From contig JAFZXE010000024.1 in the NCBI GenBank assembly GCA_017616895.1, forward strand, positions 62,001 through 126,000: DNA of 64,000 nucleotides. The letters are read 5' to 3'. Origin of the DNA: Bacteroidales bacterium (GTDB lineage: Bacteria; Bacteroidota; Bacteroidia; Bacteroidales; P3). Under the pieces are notes generated by a model, which was not told the DNA's origin, searched no databases, and worked only from the letters and a program-made list of their open reading frames with translations. Below are positions 30,597 through 41,214 of this stretch, one piece after another (position 1 is the stretch's first letter; each line of letters begins with the position of its first letter). The position numbers were made by a program, and so were the translations under genes.

Positions 30597-31561
30597 TGAA
30601 GTTGCGTTGGGTATTGATAATGGCAGCGTTGCTGCTGACAACGGCATCTTGCGGAAAGAAAGGCGCGGAGGTGAAGTTTAGCCGCTTCGAGAAGGTGCTT
30701 TTCGACACACCCGCTGACCAGTTGCAAGGTAAGCTGGAGGCTGTGCGGAGCGATTTCGCCTCGCCGCTTATCAACTGCGCACCCGACAATCCTGTGTATA
30801 TGCAACAGCTGACAGCTTTTGTGAGCGACCCAATCGTGAAAGAAATTTATCGCCTCACCGATAGTTGCTACAGCAACCTCGGATGGCTTGAAAAGGATCT
30901 GTCGGTAGCGGTCAGTAAAGCTCAGAAACTGTCGGACAGCGTGGCTCCGAAACGTTATTTCACGATGATTACAGGCGACATGGAGGACTACCGCAACCGA
31001 GTGTTCTGCTATGATGGAGATTTGGCGCTGTCGATAGACCACTATGTGCTGCCATATACCAAACATCTTGGCTACTGCAACTGTCCGATGTACATAATCA
31101 ACCTGTCGGATCGCCGCTATATGGCTGCGGATTGCATGGCTGCTATGGCTAGAAGCCGCATAGCGATGCCTGGGGGAGAGCCGACATTGCTCGACTATAT
31201 CGTGATGGAGGGCAAAGTACAGTATTTCCTTGAACAGACAATGCCTTCGACACCCGACACCATCCGTTTGCGTTACACCAAGGGGCAGCTCGACTGGATG
31301 CAGCATAGCGAAAAAGATGTATGGGGTTATTTCCTGCAAAAAAACCTGTTGTATGAGAATGACATGGCTCGCATACACAACTTCATAGACGAAGCGCCGA
31401 AGACCAACGCATTCCGCAACTCGGCACCTCGCACCACCGATTATTTAGGACTGCAGATTGTGCGTGCATACATGAAACGCAGCGGCGCAAGCCTTGACGA
31501 ACTCTTTGCCAACACCGACTCGCAGGCTATACTGCAGAAGTCGGCATTCAAGCCAAGATGA
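30593..31561 (+). CDS. gldB: GldB-like gliding-motility lipoprotein
   Basis: 322 residues. Signal peptide ending in the lipobox-like TTASC, then a soluble alpha-helical domain. The patterns VKFSRFEKVLFDTPADQL near the start and LLDYIVMEGKVQYFLEQTMP in the middle fit the GldB family (related to DUF2268). GldB is needed for gliding in flavobacteria, and homologues persist in T9SS-bearing non-gliders. The presence of T9SS cargo in this window agrees. Start codon overlaps the upstream stop, so translation is coupled. Confidence 0.8.
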   Translation: MMKLRWVLIMAALLLTTASCGKKGAEVKFSRFEKVLFDTPADQLQGKLEAVRSDFASPLINCAPDNPVYMQQLTAFVSDPIVKEIYRLTDSCYSNLGWLEKDLSVAVSKAQKLSDSVAPKRYFTMITGDMEDYRNRVFCYDGDLALSIDHYVLPYTKHLGYCNCPMYIINLSDRRYMAADCMAAMARSRIAMPGGEPTLLDYIVMEGKVQYFLEQTMPSTPDTIRLRYTKGQLDWMQHSEKDVWGYFLQKNLLYENDMARIHNFIDEAPKTNAFRNSAPRTTDYLGLQIVRAYMKRSGASLDELFANTDSQAILQKSAFKPR

Positions 31562-31594
31562 TTGTAAATCCGTTTACTCCAAACACATAAAGAT

Positions 31595-33517
31595 ATGGCC
31601 AAAAAGAAAAACAAAATACCGAATATATACGCCTACCTGCTGATAAAGTTCCTGCTGGCGTTCTTTGCACTGCTTGTGGCGCAAGCGGTGTTTATAATTG
31701 TCAACCGTGACATGTGTCAGGTCGAAACGTCACACGATTGGTGGCGGCTGCTGTGGGGCAATGTTGTGTTTGGGTTGGCTACGGTCAGTTCCGTGTTTTT
31801 GCCATATTTTGTATTGCTGCTGCTTCCTTGGAAACTGCGTTGGAAACGGTGGTACAGAGTGGTTTGTGAGCTACTCTACACCGTGGCGATGCTGGTTATG
31901 ATAGTGCCGGCGTTCTGCGACTCGATTTACTACCAGCACACGCTACGACTGCTTTCTTCCGATATATTCCATTATCTGACCGTGGGAGGGCAGATGGGCA
32001 CCCTCACATGGATGTTCCTTATCGACTTCTGGCCTGTAACTGTCACTGGAGTACTTCTTCTGATACTGGTATTTATTGTTGGAGTGAAAATGAAATGGCC
32101 TGAGCGCGATAGTTGGCGCAACCATACGGCCAACGACTGGACGGGCTTTGCCGTTTGTATGGTGCTGCTGTGCATCATGGTGCGAGGTGGTTTCGGAAAA
32201 CATTTCATCCAGTTGAGCGATGCGGCAAAATATGCCGAGCCAAAAAACACCGTGCTGGTATCGAACAGTTTGTACAGTGTTATCCGAACCTTTGGCGTGA
32301 ACGAACTTCCTCCTGACTATATGGATAACAGTGGTGCAGAACAGCTGTTTTCGACCGACTTCCGCAGCACGCCCATCGACAGTACTTTCGGCTTCGACGG
32401 CTGGTGCGCGGGGGCAGGCAATTCCATCGAGAGGATATACAACGGAGACACCTTGATTGGTCAGAAAGTGCGTCACAAGAACGTGGTAGTTCTTGTGCTT
32501 GAAAGTTTCTCGCAGGAGTATATGGGCTGCTACGGGGCCGAAAAATCGTACACTCCGTTCCTTGATTCGCTGGCCACGGTGAGCTATCTCTACAACGGAC
32601 GTAGCAACGGCAAAAAGTCGATAGAGGCCATACCCGCCATAACGGGCTCGGTGCCAACTCTTACTTACACGCCATATTCGCTCTCAGACCATTATGACAG
32701 CGATGCGGTGGCACTGCCTATGATTCTGCGCAAACATGGGTACAGTACGGCTTTTTATCACGGCACATACAACGGGGTGATGAATTTCGACAAATATTGT
32801 CGTGACGCCGGTTTCGACATCTACTATGGGAAAGATGAATACACGAACCAATGTGGCGGTGATGAATTCGACTATGATGGAGCGTGGGGCATATACGACG
32901 AGCCCTTCCTGCAGTATGCAAACGGCAGGATGACTGCCACTAAGGAGCCTTTCTTCTCCATGGTGTTCACCGTCACGTCGCACCATCCGTTCCCGATACC
33001 TGACAAATACAAGGAAACCTTCAAGCAGGCCAAGGGTGAAAGCCCATTGCTGAAGTGCATAAGATACACCGACTATGCGCTGCAATGCTTTTTCGATGCT
33101 GCATCGAGGGAGAGTTGGTACAACAACACCTTGTTCATTATCCTTGGAGACCACCCCGGCTATGTGTTAAGCAAACCGTTCAGCCAACTTTCGGGGCTAT
33201 ACCGCATACCTGTAATGATTTACGACCCGTCGCACGACCTTGCAGGACGCAGCCGTCGCATTGTGCAGCAACCTGACATTATGCCAACGCTGCTCGACTA
33301 TCTTGGACTTGATGACAAATGCACCTGTTTCGGCACTAGTGTGTTCCGTCAGAGTAAAGGCTTCCAAGTGGCGTATGGCAACGGTTTCTACTTGATGAAT
33401 TGCCGTGACACAGCTACGGCGACAATCTGTGGACCCTACGAGAATGGCAACGAGGAAGATTTGCAGTTCTTGAAAGCATACCTGCAAAAGTATCGCGATA
33501 CATTTGGCAGAGAGTAG
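31595..33517 (+). CDS. LTA-synthase-like sulfatase-family membrane enzyme
   Basis: 640 residues with five N-terminal transmembrane helices (~1-170), then a periplasmic alkaline-phosphatase-fold domain. Metal and nucleophile motifs: VLVLESFSQEYMGCYG, then NGKKSIEAIPAITGS (Ser as probable nucleophile), then ILGDHPGYVL. In Gram-negative Bacteroidota such enzymes transfer phosphoglycerol or phosphoethanolamine groups to envelope glycans or lipids; there is no teichoic acid. The next gene encodes a lipid kinase, which would recycle the diacylglycerol a phosphoglycerol transferase releases. That link is inference. Confidence 0.88.
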   Translation: MAKKKNKIPNIYAYLLIKFLLAFFALLVAQAVFIIVNRDMCQVETSHDWWRLLWGNVVFGLATVSSVFLPYFVLLLLPWKLRWKRWYRVVCELLYTVAMLVMIVPAFCDSIYYQHTLRLLSSDIFHYLTVGGQMGTLTWMFLIDFWPVTVTGVLLLILVFIVGVKMKWPERDSWRNHTANDWTGFAVCMVLLCIMVRGGFGKHFIQLSDAAKYAEPKNTVLVSNSLYSVIRTFGVNELPPDYMDNSGAEQLFSTDFRSTPIDSTFGFDGWCAGAGNSIERIYNGDTLIGQKVRHKNVVVLVLESFSQEYMGCYGAEKSYTPFLDSLATVSYLYNGRSNGKKSIEAIPAITGSVPTLTYTPYSLSDHYDSDAVALPMILRKHGYSTAFYHGTYNGVMNFDKYCRDAGFDIYYGKDEYTNQCGGDEFDYDGAWGIYDEPFLQYANGRMTATKEPFFSMVFTVTSHHPFPIPDKYKETFKQAKGESPLLKCIRYTDYALQCFFDAASRESWYNNTLFIILGDHPGYVLSKPFSQLSGLYRIPVMIYDPSHDLAGRSRRIVQQPDIMPTLLDYLGLDDKCTCFGTSVFRQSKGFQVAYGNGFYLMNCRDTATATICGPYENGNEEDLQFLKAYLQKYRDTFGRE

Positions 33518-33538
33518 GCAGAACAGCTTTATATTGAT

Positions 33539-34477
33539 ATGAAGAAAAAGATACTCGTAATAGTGAATCCCATTTCGGGTGTGGGGCGGCAGAAACGCAT
33601 GGAGAAACTGTTGAAAGACTACATCAACCACGACCTGATTGAATACGACATAAGCTACACGGAATACATTCACCACGGCACAGAGATAGCGCGCGAGGCT
33701 TGCCAGAAAGACTACGACGCTATTGTGGCTGTCGGCGGCGACGGCAGCGTGAACGACGTGGTGTCGGGCATGTACGGCAGCAACAAGATACTGGGCATCA
33801 TACCTTGCGGCAGCGGTAACGGGCTTGCTCGCAACATGAAGCTTCCGCTCATACCAGCTTTTGCGGTGCGCAACCTCAATTTCTGGCATGAGATGACTAT
33901 CGACACCATACGGCTCAACGACCAATACACCATCGCAAGTATTGCCGGCGTGGGGTTCGACGCCTTCATCGCACGTCTTATGAAAGCCGCCAAGACTCGT
34001 GGTTTTCCGGCATACCTCAATTTGATACTGCGAGAGTATCCCACCTACGAGTGCAAGGACTACCACATCTCGTTCGACGGACGCGAGATAGACCGTAACG
34101 CATGGTTCATCACTTTCGCCAACTCGAACCAGTTTGGCTACAACGCCACCATTGCGCCGCAGGCGAAACTCAACGACGGACTTATCGATGTGAGTATTGT
34201 CGATAAGATTCCCATCGAGCATGTGGGCATCACGGGACCGCTGGTCTATGCCAACCATTTTGAATTGAGCCAGCATGTGGAGATGTTCAAGGCGCGTGAG
34301 ATAAAAGTTACCGGCAACGTGGACCACTGGGTGAATATCGACGGCGAGGGCATCAACGTCGGCACGGAACTGGATTTCGTCAACCACCACGCATCGCTGC
34401 GTGTGATAGGACAGCACACGGTGGCTGACTTTCATGAATACAATATGGCACAGATTAAAAAGACTATCAAGATATGA
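33539..34477 (+). CDS. Diacylglycerol/lipid kinase (YegS/BmrU family)
   Basis: 312 residues. The nucleotide-binding motif VGGDGSVNDVVSGM and the partner motif PCGSGNGLARNM are intact, and the C-terminal beta domain follows. Expected reaction: ATP-dependent phosphorylation of diacylglycerol or a related lipid at the inner face of the membrane. Positioned 21 nt after the LTA-synthase-like gene and overlapping the NlpC/P60 gene by four bases, so part of the same operon. Confidence 0.9.
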   Translation: MKKKILVIVNPISGVGRQKRMEKLLKDYINHDLIEYDISYTEYIHHGTEIAREACQKDYDAIVAVGGDGSVNDVVSGMYGSNKILGIIPCGSGNGLARNMKLPLIPAFAVRNLNFWHEMTIDTIRLNDQYTIASIAGVGFDAFIARLMKAAKTRGFPAYLNLILREYPTYECKDYHISFDGREIDRNAWFITFANSNQFGYNATIAPQAKLNDGLIDVSIVDKIPIEHVGITGPLVYANHFELSQHVEMFKAREIKVTGNVDHWVNIDGEGINVGTELDFVNHHASLRVIGQHTVADFHEYNMAQIKKTIKI

Positions 34478-35079
34478 GACGCTGTTTAACACTTATACTC
34501 ACAGCTGCTGTTTTCGCTCTGACGTTCAGCTCCTGCTCTTCGTTCAAGAAGTTCGTCAACAAGGACGTGGAGGACGAGGATTTTATTATAAGCCAGCTCT
34601 ACGCCGACGAGTATGTCGAGGAGAAGCCGTTCGTGCCGCAGAAGCCTGTTGGTACAGTCACCAGCAACGGCAAGGTGGGCAAGCTCGGCATCGAGGTGAC
34701 GAAATCGGACAACAAGAAACTCTACGACGCCATCGAGGACTGGTACGGCACTCCGTATAAATACGGCGGATGCTCCAAACAGGGCGTCGATTGCTCATGC
34801 TTTGTTGGCAACGTGTTCAAGACCGTCTATGGTGTCGCGCTGAAACGTTCGGCGCACGACATCTACGAGAACAACTGCACCCCGGTGTCGAAAGACAAGC
34901 TGAAAGAGGGCGATTTCGTGTTCTTCACGAACAACAACAAGAGGGTGTCGCATGTGGGCATCTACCTGAAGGACGGTATGTTCGCACACTCGTCCACCTC
35001 GCGCGGGGTGATGATAAGCAAGCTCGACAACAGCTATTGGAAACAGCATTTCTATAAAGGAGGAAGGCTGAAGAAATAG
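34474..35079 (+). CDS. NlpC/P60 (C40) cell-wall peptidase, lipoprotein
   Basis: 201 residues; signal peptide with lipobox FSSC. The C-terminal NlpC/P60 domain has the catalytic Cys in GVDCSCFVGNVF, His in RVSHVGIYL and a further polar residue in MFAHSST. Expected activity is cleavage of gamma-D-Glu-meso-DAP bonds in peptidoglycan stem peptides at the outer-membrane inner leaflet. Start codon overlaps the kinase stop. Confidence 0.9.
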   Translation: MRRCLTLILTAAVFALTFSSCSSFKKFVNKDVEDEDFIISQLYADEYVEEKPFVPQKPVGTVTSNGKVGKLGIEVTKSDNKKLYDAIEDWYGTPYKYGGCSKQGVDCSCFVGNVFKTVYGVALKRSAHDIYENNCTPVSKDKLKEGDFVFFTNNNKRVSHVGIYLKDGMFAHSSTSRGVMISKLDNSYWKQHFYKGGRLKK

Positions 35080-35118
35080 GTGGACTGGGCGAATAAAAGT
35101 AAGGAATGGTTAGCAAAT

Positions 35119-35457
35119 ATGGGAAAGAACAAAAATAAGGTTGGAGTGGTTTTCTCGACGAATCCCGATTTCCAATACGAGTACGAGGACGATTCGGCGG
35201 TGGAGACGCTGGAGCCTTCGAAGCAGAAGCTGACGGTGCGTATAGACCGCCATGCGCGCGGTGGCAAGCAGGTGACGCTGGTGACTGGCTTTGTGGGCAC
35301 CGACGACGACTTAGCCGAATTGGGTAAGAAACTCAAAAGCCGCTGCGGTGTCGGCGGTTCGGCTAAAGAGGGCGAGATAATCATCCAGGGTGACTTCCGC
35401 GACAAGGTGATAGAACTGCTCCAGGCAGACGGCTACCGCACCGTGAAAGGAAACTAG
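35119..35457 (+). CDS. SUI1-family translation factor (eIF1/YciH-like)
   Basis: 112 residues from ATG 35119 ([15 protein letters not shown]); an in-frame GTG at 35080 directly after the previous stop would add 13 residues that do not look conserved. The C-terminal SUI1 fold is clear: [19 protein letters not shown] and [17 protein letters not shown]. In bacteria YciH-type proteins bind the 30S subunit and influence initiation fidelity. Confidence 0.9.
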   Translation: MGKNKNKVGVVFSTNPDFQYEYEDDSAVETLEPSKQKLTVRIDRHARGGKQVTLVTGFVGTDDDLAELGKKLKSRCGVGGSAKEGEIIIQGDFRDKVIELLQADGYRTVKGN

Positions 35458-35534
35458 GTCCGTGCCCGGACAGGGCAATAATGATAAGGGTTAAAGAGCA
35501 TTCAACAAAAATATTTGTCGATTCACTATTCACA

Positions 35535-36977
<1,443 letters not shown>

Positions 36978-36989
36978 GGAAACCTCTCT

Positions 36990-37245
36990 GCAATCCCGCA
37001 GCGCACCATTGCAAAACCGTCTCGCAGCCCTGCAAACGCCAGTACAAAAACGGAAATCCTCCCCGCACCGGTGCGGAGAGCACTCCTTCACTGGAAATAG
37101 ACCGCGCATTGGTGCGGAGAGCATTCTTTCATCGAAAATCGACCGCGCATTGGTGCGGAGAGCATTTCTTCACCGAAAATCGACTGCGCATTGGTGCGGA
37201 GAGCATTCCTTCACTGGAAATAGATCTCGCATTGGTGCGGAGCGG
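36990..37245. repeat. Composite 41-bp repeats (locus B, inverted relative to locus A)
   Basis: Type I units start at 37065, 37106, 37147, 37188 and 37229 (last partial), exactly 41 bp apart, with GCATTGGTGCGGAGAGCATT and variants. To their left, 36999-37060 contains CAAAACCGTCTCGCAG, the complement of the type II unit of locus A, joined through CCAGTACAAAAACGGAAATC, the complement of locus A's junction. Order and orientation are thus the same element reversed. No gene is present in the block. Confidence 0.9.
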
Positions 37246-37259
37246 ATTCCCCAAAAAAG

Positions 37260-37291
37260 AATCGTGCCGGACATAAAAAACCGGCACGATT
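37260..37291 (-). terminator. Hairpin between sufB repeats and convergent gene
   Basis: AATCGTGCCGG (37260-37270), 10-nt loop, CCGGCACGATT (37281-37291). The A-run at 37253-37258 gives a T-run on the minus strand, so it mainly terminates the leftward gene; the short TTTG on the right could serve sufB. Confidence 0.75.
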
Positions 37292-37310
37292 TGTTAGGTT
37301 GTTAATAAAA

Positions 37311-38198
37311 TCAGTTCATTATACTACTTATCTTGCCATTGCTGAAGGTTACCATTTTTCTGCCATACCACCAGAATTCGGTAACACAACTTGCCGTAGT
37401 GTTTGTACTTATTCTATCTGGCTCTCCGCATATTGCACGACAATCATCTGTACTCATGCCGATAGTGAGGGTTGTGTTGTTCGGTTGAGCGTTCATGGGT
37501 TTTGCCGAGAAAGACGTCCCTGTGAGATGTTGGCGAATAACCATGCCCATCTCCTCCAGCATCTTGTCCGACACGGCGCCGCTTAGTTGGCGTGTGTGGA
37601 TGACCATCCGTTTGCCGTCGGCGCTATGGTGTACCCAGAAAGCGTTTTGAGGTCCAACTTCGTGTGCGCCACCGTTTATGTCGAATGTGACATCGAATAG
37701 GTTGTCTATTTCGCGACGGTCTCCGTAATTGACGATATAATCAGAGCATGCAAGGACTATGACTTTGAACCCCTTGAAATAGGGATGTGAGAAAAATGAG
37801 TGTTTGCGGACATTCAATTGTTCTTCGAATCCATCGGAGGCTTTTCCGGTCGCAGTGTTTACGGCGGGGATGGCACTCATCTCGGTCAGGAATACACGCT
37901 GCTCAAAGTTCATTGTGCCAGTAACGGCTGCATGTTCGGGGAAAATCACATCGTGTAGCTTCTGGTATTTGTTCCATGTGTGACCTTCTTTCCATATAGG
38001 ATCATTCGGGTTGTCGTTCTTATTTCTGTCAAAATACATTGGCAGTGAGGTTAGCCAATAGTTCGTGCTGCCAAGACCACACTGCAGTTGAAGCATGCCT
38101 GTGGATTCTTTGCCAACGAAGCAGATGTCGGCAGCGGGATTGCCGTAACCAATATATTGGTCAGGATTGGAAAGCAAAAGATTGTGAAAGTTGTTCAT
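37311..38198 (-). CDS. Hypothetical protein: UDG-like N-terminus plus BamE/SmpA-like C-terminus
   Basis: 295 residues, no signal peptide. Residues ~15-35 read GYGNPAADICFVGKES, resembling the GxGxxxADIxFVGE start of uracil-DNA-glycosylase-like folds, and VIVLACSDYIVN resembles the following strand. The last ~50 residues (LTIGMSTDDCRAICGEPDRI ... VTFSNGKISSI) resemble the BamE/SmpA-type domain, which is normally in lipoproteins. The combination is unusual and both assignments are by pattern only. Convergent with sufB; 21 nt after the next gene in the same direction, so probably cotranscribed with it. Confidence 0.55.
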   Translation of the reverse strand: MNNFHNLLLSNPDQYIGYGNPAADICFVGKESTGMLQLQCGLGSTNYWLTSLPMYFDRNKNDNPNDPIWKEGHTWNKYQKLHDVIFPEHAAVTGTMNFEQRVFLTEMSAIPAVNTATGKASDGFEEQLNVRKHSFFSHPYFKGFKVIVLACSDYIVNYGDRREIDNLFDVTFDINGGAHEVGPQNAFWVHHSADGKRMVIHTRQLSGAVSDKMLEEMGMVIRQHLTGTSFSAKPMNAQPNNTTLTIGMSTDDCRAICGEPDRISTNTTASCVTEFWWYGRKMVTFSNGKISSIMN

Positions 38199-38218
38199 GA
38201 TATTTTTTGTTGTTTTAT

Positions 38219-38773
38219 TTAGTCAAACACTCCACATAAACCTAAAATGAGGAATACAACCAAAGGCAATGTCAATAGAACCCAAGGATTGACCAGCATC
38301 AATAATGCACGTCGAATACGGGCTTTAATATAAATGCTTTTGTAGTATTGAAGCAGAGGTGCTGACGGATTAACAGAACGGAGTACCAACAGGCATTGCC
38401 GGTATTTGCTTAATAGTGCATTTGGAAACTGATTACGAATCCGGCCTTCTTTGCTCCAATAGCTCCACTTTATATTTTCGAGTTGCGCAGACCATATTGA
38501 CATCAAGTTGGCAAACTCCGTTTCATTTTGAGGAATCGTTGTTTGTAGTACTATGTCGACATTTTTCAATACAGCACTGTCTAACAGGTTGAGATCGGCC
38601 CTTTCCTGTCTTTTAATTTCAGCATCAGCTTTACGTTCAGCAATAGAAACTTTTCTCTCTTGATCCACACGGCGATATGGAGTGGAGTGGCTATCGCCAA
38701 AAATGAAGTTCGAAACCGCCTTGCCTGCATTTTTCCCAATTTCTCGTTGAAATGAATTTCCTATTCTTCCCAT
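38219..38773 (-). CDS. Hypothetical protein with C-terminal membrane anchor
   Basis: 184 residues from ATG 38773 (MGRIGNSFQREIGKNAGKAV); the earlier ATG at 38851 adds 26 residues that look like leader sequence. A basic, charged N-terminus (VSIAERKADAEIKRQERADL) and a helical middle are followed by a strong C-terminal transmembrane helix (WVLLTLPLVVFLILGLCG). Similar N-termini occur in other Bacteroidales hypotheticals, but no domain name can be given. Possibly cotranscribed with the downstream UDG-like gene. Confidence 0.6.
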   Translation of the reverse strand: MGRIGNSFQREIGKNAGKAVSNFIFGDSHSTPYRRVDQERKVSIAERKADAEIKRQERADLNLLDSAVLKNVDIVLQTTIPQNETEFANLMSIWSAQLENIKWSYWSKEGRIRNQFPNALLSKYRQCLLVLRSVNPSAPLLQYYKSIYIKARIRRALLMLVNPWVLLTLPLVVFLILGLCGVFD

Positions 38774-39106
38774 TGTAATGATTATGTGTTCATAAAGACA
38801 ATTTAGCACCCAAGAAGTTGACCTAGCAACACCTCTCAATAGTATGCACATAAAAAGAGCGTGGCACTTTTAGTTTTCATCGGTATTCTGAGGTCTTCGA
38901 CTACCTTCCTTTCCCAATTACAACGTATAAGCCCACGCTTGAAAGCGGGCGACGTTGCTTTGTCTGAGAAAGGAATCTAAAAAGTGTCGAAGTTTTCAGA
39001 GTACCAGATAAGCTATTTCGCTTCTTTTCTATTCTATGATGTGCACATTAAACTATGCGCTTTGTTTCATTGGCAAATGTGTTTGTTAATACTCGTTTTC
39101 CGTCTG

Positions 39107-39161
39107 CAAAGGTACGATAATTTTAGGATATGTGGAAATTGCGGGGAATGTTGTATCTTTG
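39107..39161. promoter_or_regulatory. Back-to-back divergent promoter boxes
   Basis: CAAAGGTA (39107-39114) is TACCTTTG on the minus strand, pointing to the hypothetical genes; TATCTTTG (39154-39161) points right to the methyltransferase, 19 nt before its ATG. Neither has a good -33 element. The 333 bp to the left (38774-39106) hold only a degenerate hairpin GCCCACGCTT/AAGCGGGC near 38930, no gene. Confidence 0.6.
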
Positions 39162-39180
39162 CAGTCTAATTTAAGACGTT

Positions 39181-39717
39181 ATGCACAAACTGACGACAGA
39201 GGAGATGGGGCGCCTTTCGGCGGAAGAGTTCCGCGAGGCGGAGAAGCTGCCGCTGACGGTGGTGCTGGACAATGTGCGGAGCTTGAACAATATCGGCTCC
39301 GTGTTCCGCACCTCCGACGCTTTCCGCGTGGAACATATATCGCTCTGCGGCATAACTGCCACGCCTCCGCATCGCGAGATTCACAAGACCGCCCTCGGCG
39401 CCGAGGATACCGTGGAGTGGTCCTACCACGAGGAGACGACCGAGTGTGTGAAAGCGCTGAAGGCGCGCGGCTACAGGATATATGCCGTTGAGCTGGCGCA
39501 CAACAGCCTCAAACTCGACAAAGACGGCGTGGCGACCGACCACCCGATTGCATTGGTGCTTGGCAACGAGATTGACGGCGTGCAAGAAGATGTGATGGCG
39601 CTGTGCGACGGATTTCTTGAAATCCCGCAACACGGCACGAAACACTCGCTCAACGTCAGCTGTGCCGCCGCCATTGTCATCTGGGAGATGTTTAAGAAAT
39701 TGAAAGTTGAAAAATGA
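39181..39717 (+). CDS. TrmH/SpoU-family RNA 2'-O-methyltransferase
   Basis: 178 residues; the three SPOUT motifs are clear: NIGSVFRTSDAF, LVLGNEIDGV and IPQHGTKHSLNVSCAAAI. It should form the trefoil-knot SAM-binding fold and methylate a ribose in tRNA or rRNA. The compact form without an N-terminal extension is more TrmH/TrmL-like than RlmB-like. First gene of a tight rightward group (7 nt, then 3 nt, then 17 nt gaps). Confidence 0.9.
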   Translation: MHKLTTEEMGRLSAEEFREAEKLPLTVVLDNVRSLNNIGSVFRTSDAFRVEHISLCGITATPPHREIHKTALGAEDTVEWSYHEETTECVKALKARGYRIYAVELAHNSLKLDKDGVATDHPIALVLGNEIDGVQEDVMALCDGFLEIPQHGTKHSLNVSCAAAIVIWEMFKKLKVEK

Positions 39718-39723
39718 AATGAT

Positions 39724-40086
39724 ATGAATATGGAAGAGAGATCAGAGAAGGCCCGCAAGCTGCACAAACAGGGCTGCAACTGCTGCCAGTCGGTGGTGAT
39801 GGCCTGGGCCGACAAGCTGCCGATAGATAAAAACCACGCCATGAATGTGGCCGCTCCCTTCGGTCGCGGCCTCGCAGGCACCAGGGAGGTGTGCGGCTGC
39901 GTGAGCGGCATGGCGATGGTGTGCGGATTGACGGGCAACACTGAGATTGTGCGCCCGCTGATAGAGAAATTCCGCGAAGACAACGGCGACATCGTCTGCG
40001 CCCGCCTGCTGCAGATGGGCAAGCGCCCCTGCAACGAGATGGTAGCCTACGCCGCCGGCCTGCTGGCAGAAAACTTAATCGACTAA
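39724..40086 (+). CDS. C_GCAxxG_C_C family probable redox protein
   Basis: 120 residues. Contains the name-giving pattern in GCNCCQSVVMAWAD, followed by GRGLAGTREVCGCVSG with paired cysteines. The family (PF09719) is presumed to bind metal or act in redox chemistry; no activity is proven. A second ATG at 39730 (MEERSEK) is equally good. Lies between the methyltransferase and the HD hydrolase with gaps under 10 nt. Confidence 0.88.
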   Translation: MNMEERSEKARKLHKQGCNCCQSVVMAWADKLPIDKNHAMNVAAPFGRGLAGTREVCGCVSGMAMVCGLTGNTEIVRPLIEKFREDNGDIVCARLLQMGKRPCNEMVAYAAGLLAENLID

Positions 40087-40088
40087 CT

Positions 40089-41198
40089 ATGACGAAACGC
40101 AAGATAATCAACGACCCGGTTTATGACGGGTTTCTCAGTATCGACGACCCCGTGATACTCGCGGTCATAGAGCATCCGTTCTTTCAGCGGCAGCGGCGCA
40201 TCAAGCAGCTGGGGCTGACCTTTCTGGTCTATCCCGGCGCCATGCACACGCGCTTTAGCCACATGCTGGGTGCGTTGAACCTGATGGGACGCGCGCTGGA
40301 GGTGCTGCGGCAGAAAGGGGTGGAGATAAGCGACGAGGAATGTCGCGGGGCGAAGCTGGCTATACTGCTGCACGACATCGGACACGGGCCGTTCTCGCAC
40401 ACCTCCGAGCGTGTGCTGGTGGATGTGGAGCACGAGCGTATAACGCTGCTTATGATGCAGCGCATCAACGAAGAGATGAACGGCGCGCTGGATACCGCCA
40501 TCGCCATATTCTCGAACACCTATCCGAAGCATTTCCTGCATCAGCTGGTGAGCAGCCAGCTCGATATGGACCGCCTCGACTACCTGAGCCGCGACTCGTT
40601 CTTCACGGGTGTGAGCGAGGGCATCGTGGGCACCGACCGCATCATCTCGATGCTGAACGTCCACGGCGACGAGCTGGTGGTCGATGAGAAGGGTATCTAC
40701 AGCGTGGAGAAGTTCATCATCAGTCGTCGGCTGATGTACTGGCAAGTGTATATGCACAAGACGGTGATAGCTGCCGACCAGTTGCTGCTGGGCAGCATCC
40801 GCCGTGCCCGCGAGCTCGACCCGTCGGTGTTCCGTCTTGACCCGTCCTCCGCCGATTTCATCGACCGCTTTGCGGAACTCGACGACGACGACATCATGGT
40901 GGCGGTAAAACGTTGGCAACATTCTGACGACGAGGTGCTGAGCACGCTGTGCCGCAACCTTGTGAACCGTCATCTGCCAGCGATACGTATCAGCAACGAG
41001 CCGTTCCCCGAGCAGGCGAAGTCCTATTTTACGGGCACGGGCAAGCTGAAAAACCGCTCGTACGACTTCAACGACCAAGAAATAAAAGTGCTGTACAAAG
41101 ACGGTCGCTGCGTAAGCATCAGCGAAGCAAGCGACCAGCTCGACCGTCATTTTCTTGAAAAGCAGGTGACAAAGTACTTCTTATACCAACCCAAATAA
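40089..41198 (+). CDS. HD-domain phosphohydrolase (dGTPase/SAMHD1-like)
   Basis: 369 residues. HD motif residues: FSHMLGALNLMG, then LHDIGHGPFSHTSE around residue 95, then SSQLDMDRLDYLSRDS. This is the COG1078-type HD protein close to dGTP triphosphohydrolases, though specificity is not shown. Starts 2 nt after the upstream stop; cytoplasmic. Confidence 0.9.
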   Translation: MTKRKIINDPVYDGFLSIDDPVILAVIEHPFFQRQRRIKQLGLTFLVYPGAMHTRFSHMLGALNLMGRALEVLRQKGVEISDEECRGAKLAILLHDIGHGPFSHTSERVLVDVEHERITLLMMQRINEEMNGALDTAIAIFSNTYPKHFLHQLVSSQLDMDRLDYLSRDSFFTGVSEGIVGTDRIISMLNVHGDELVVDEKGIYSVEKFIISRRLMYWQVYMHKTVIAADQLLLGSIRRARELDPSVFRLDPSSADFIDRFAELDDDDIMVAVKRWQHSDDEVLSTLCRNLVNRHLPAIRISNEPFPEQAKSYFTGTGKLKNRSYDFNDQEIKVLYKDGRCVSISEASDQLDRHFLEKQVTKYFLYQPK

Positions 41199-41214
41199 CA
41201 AACTTTACCGAACA

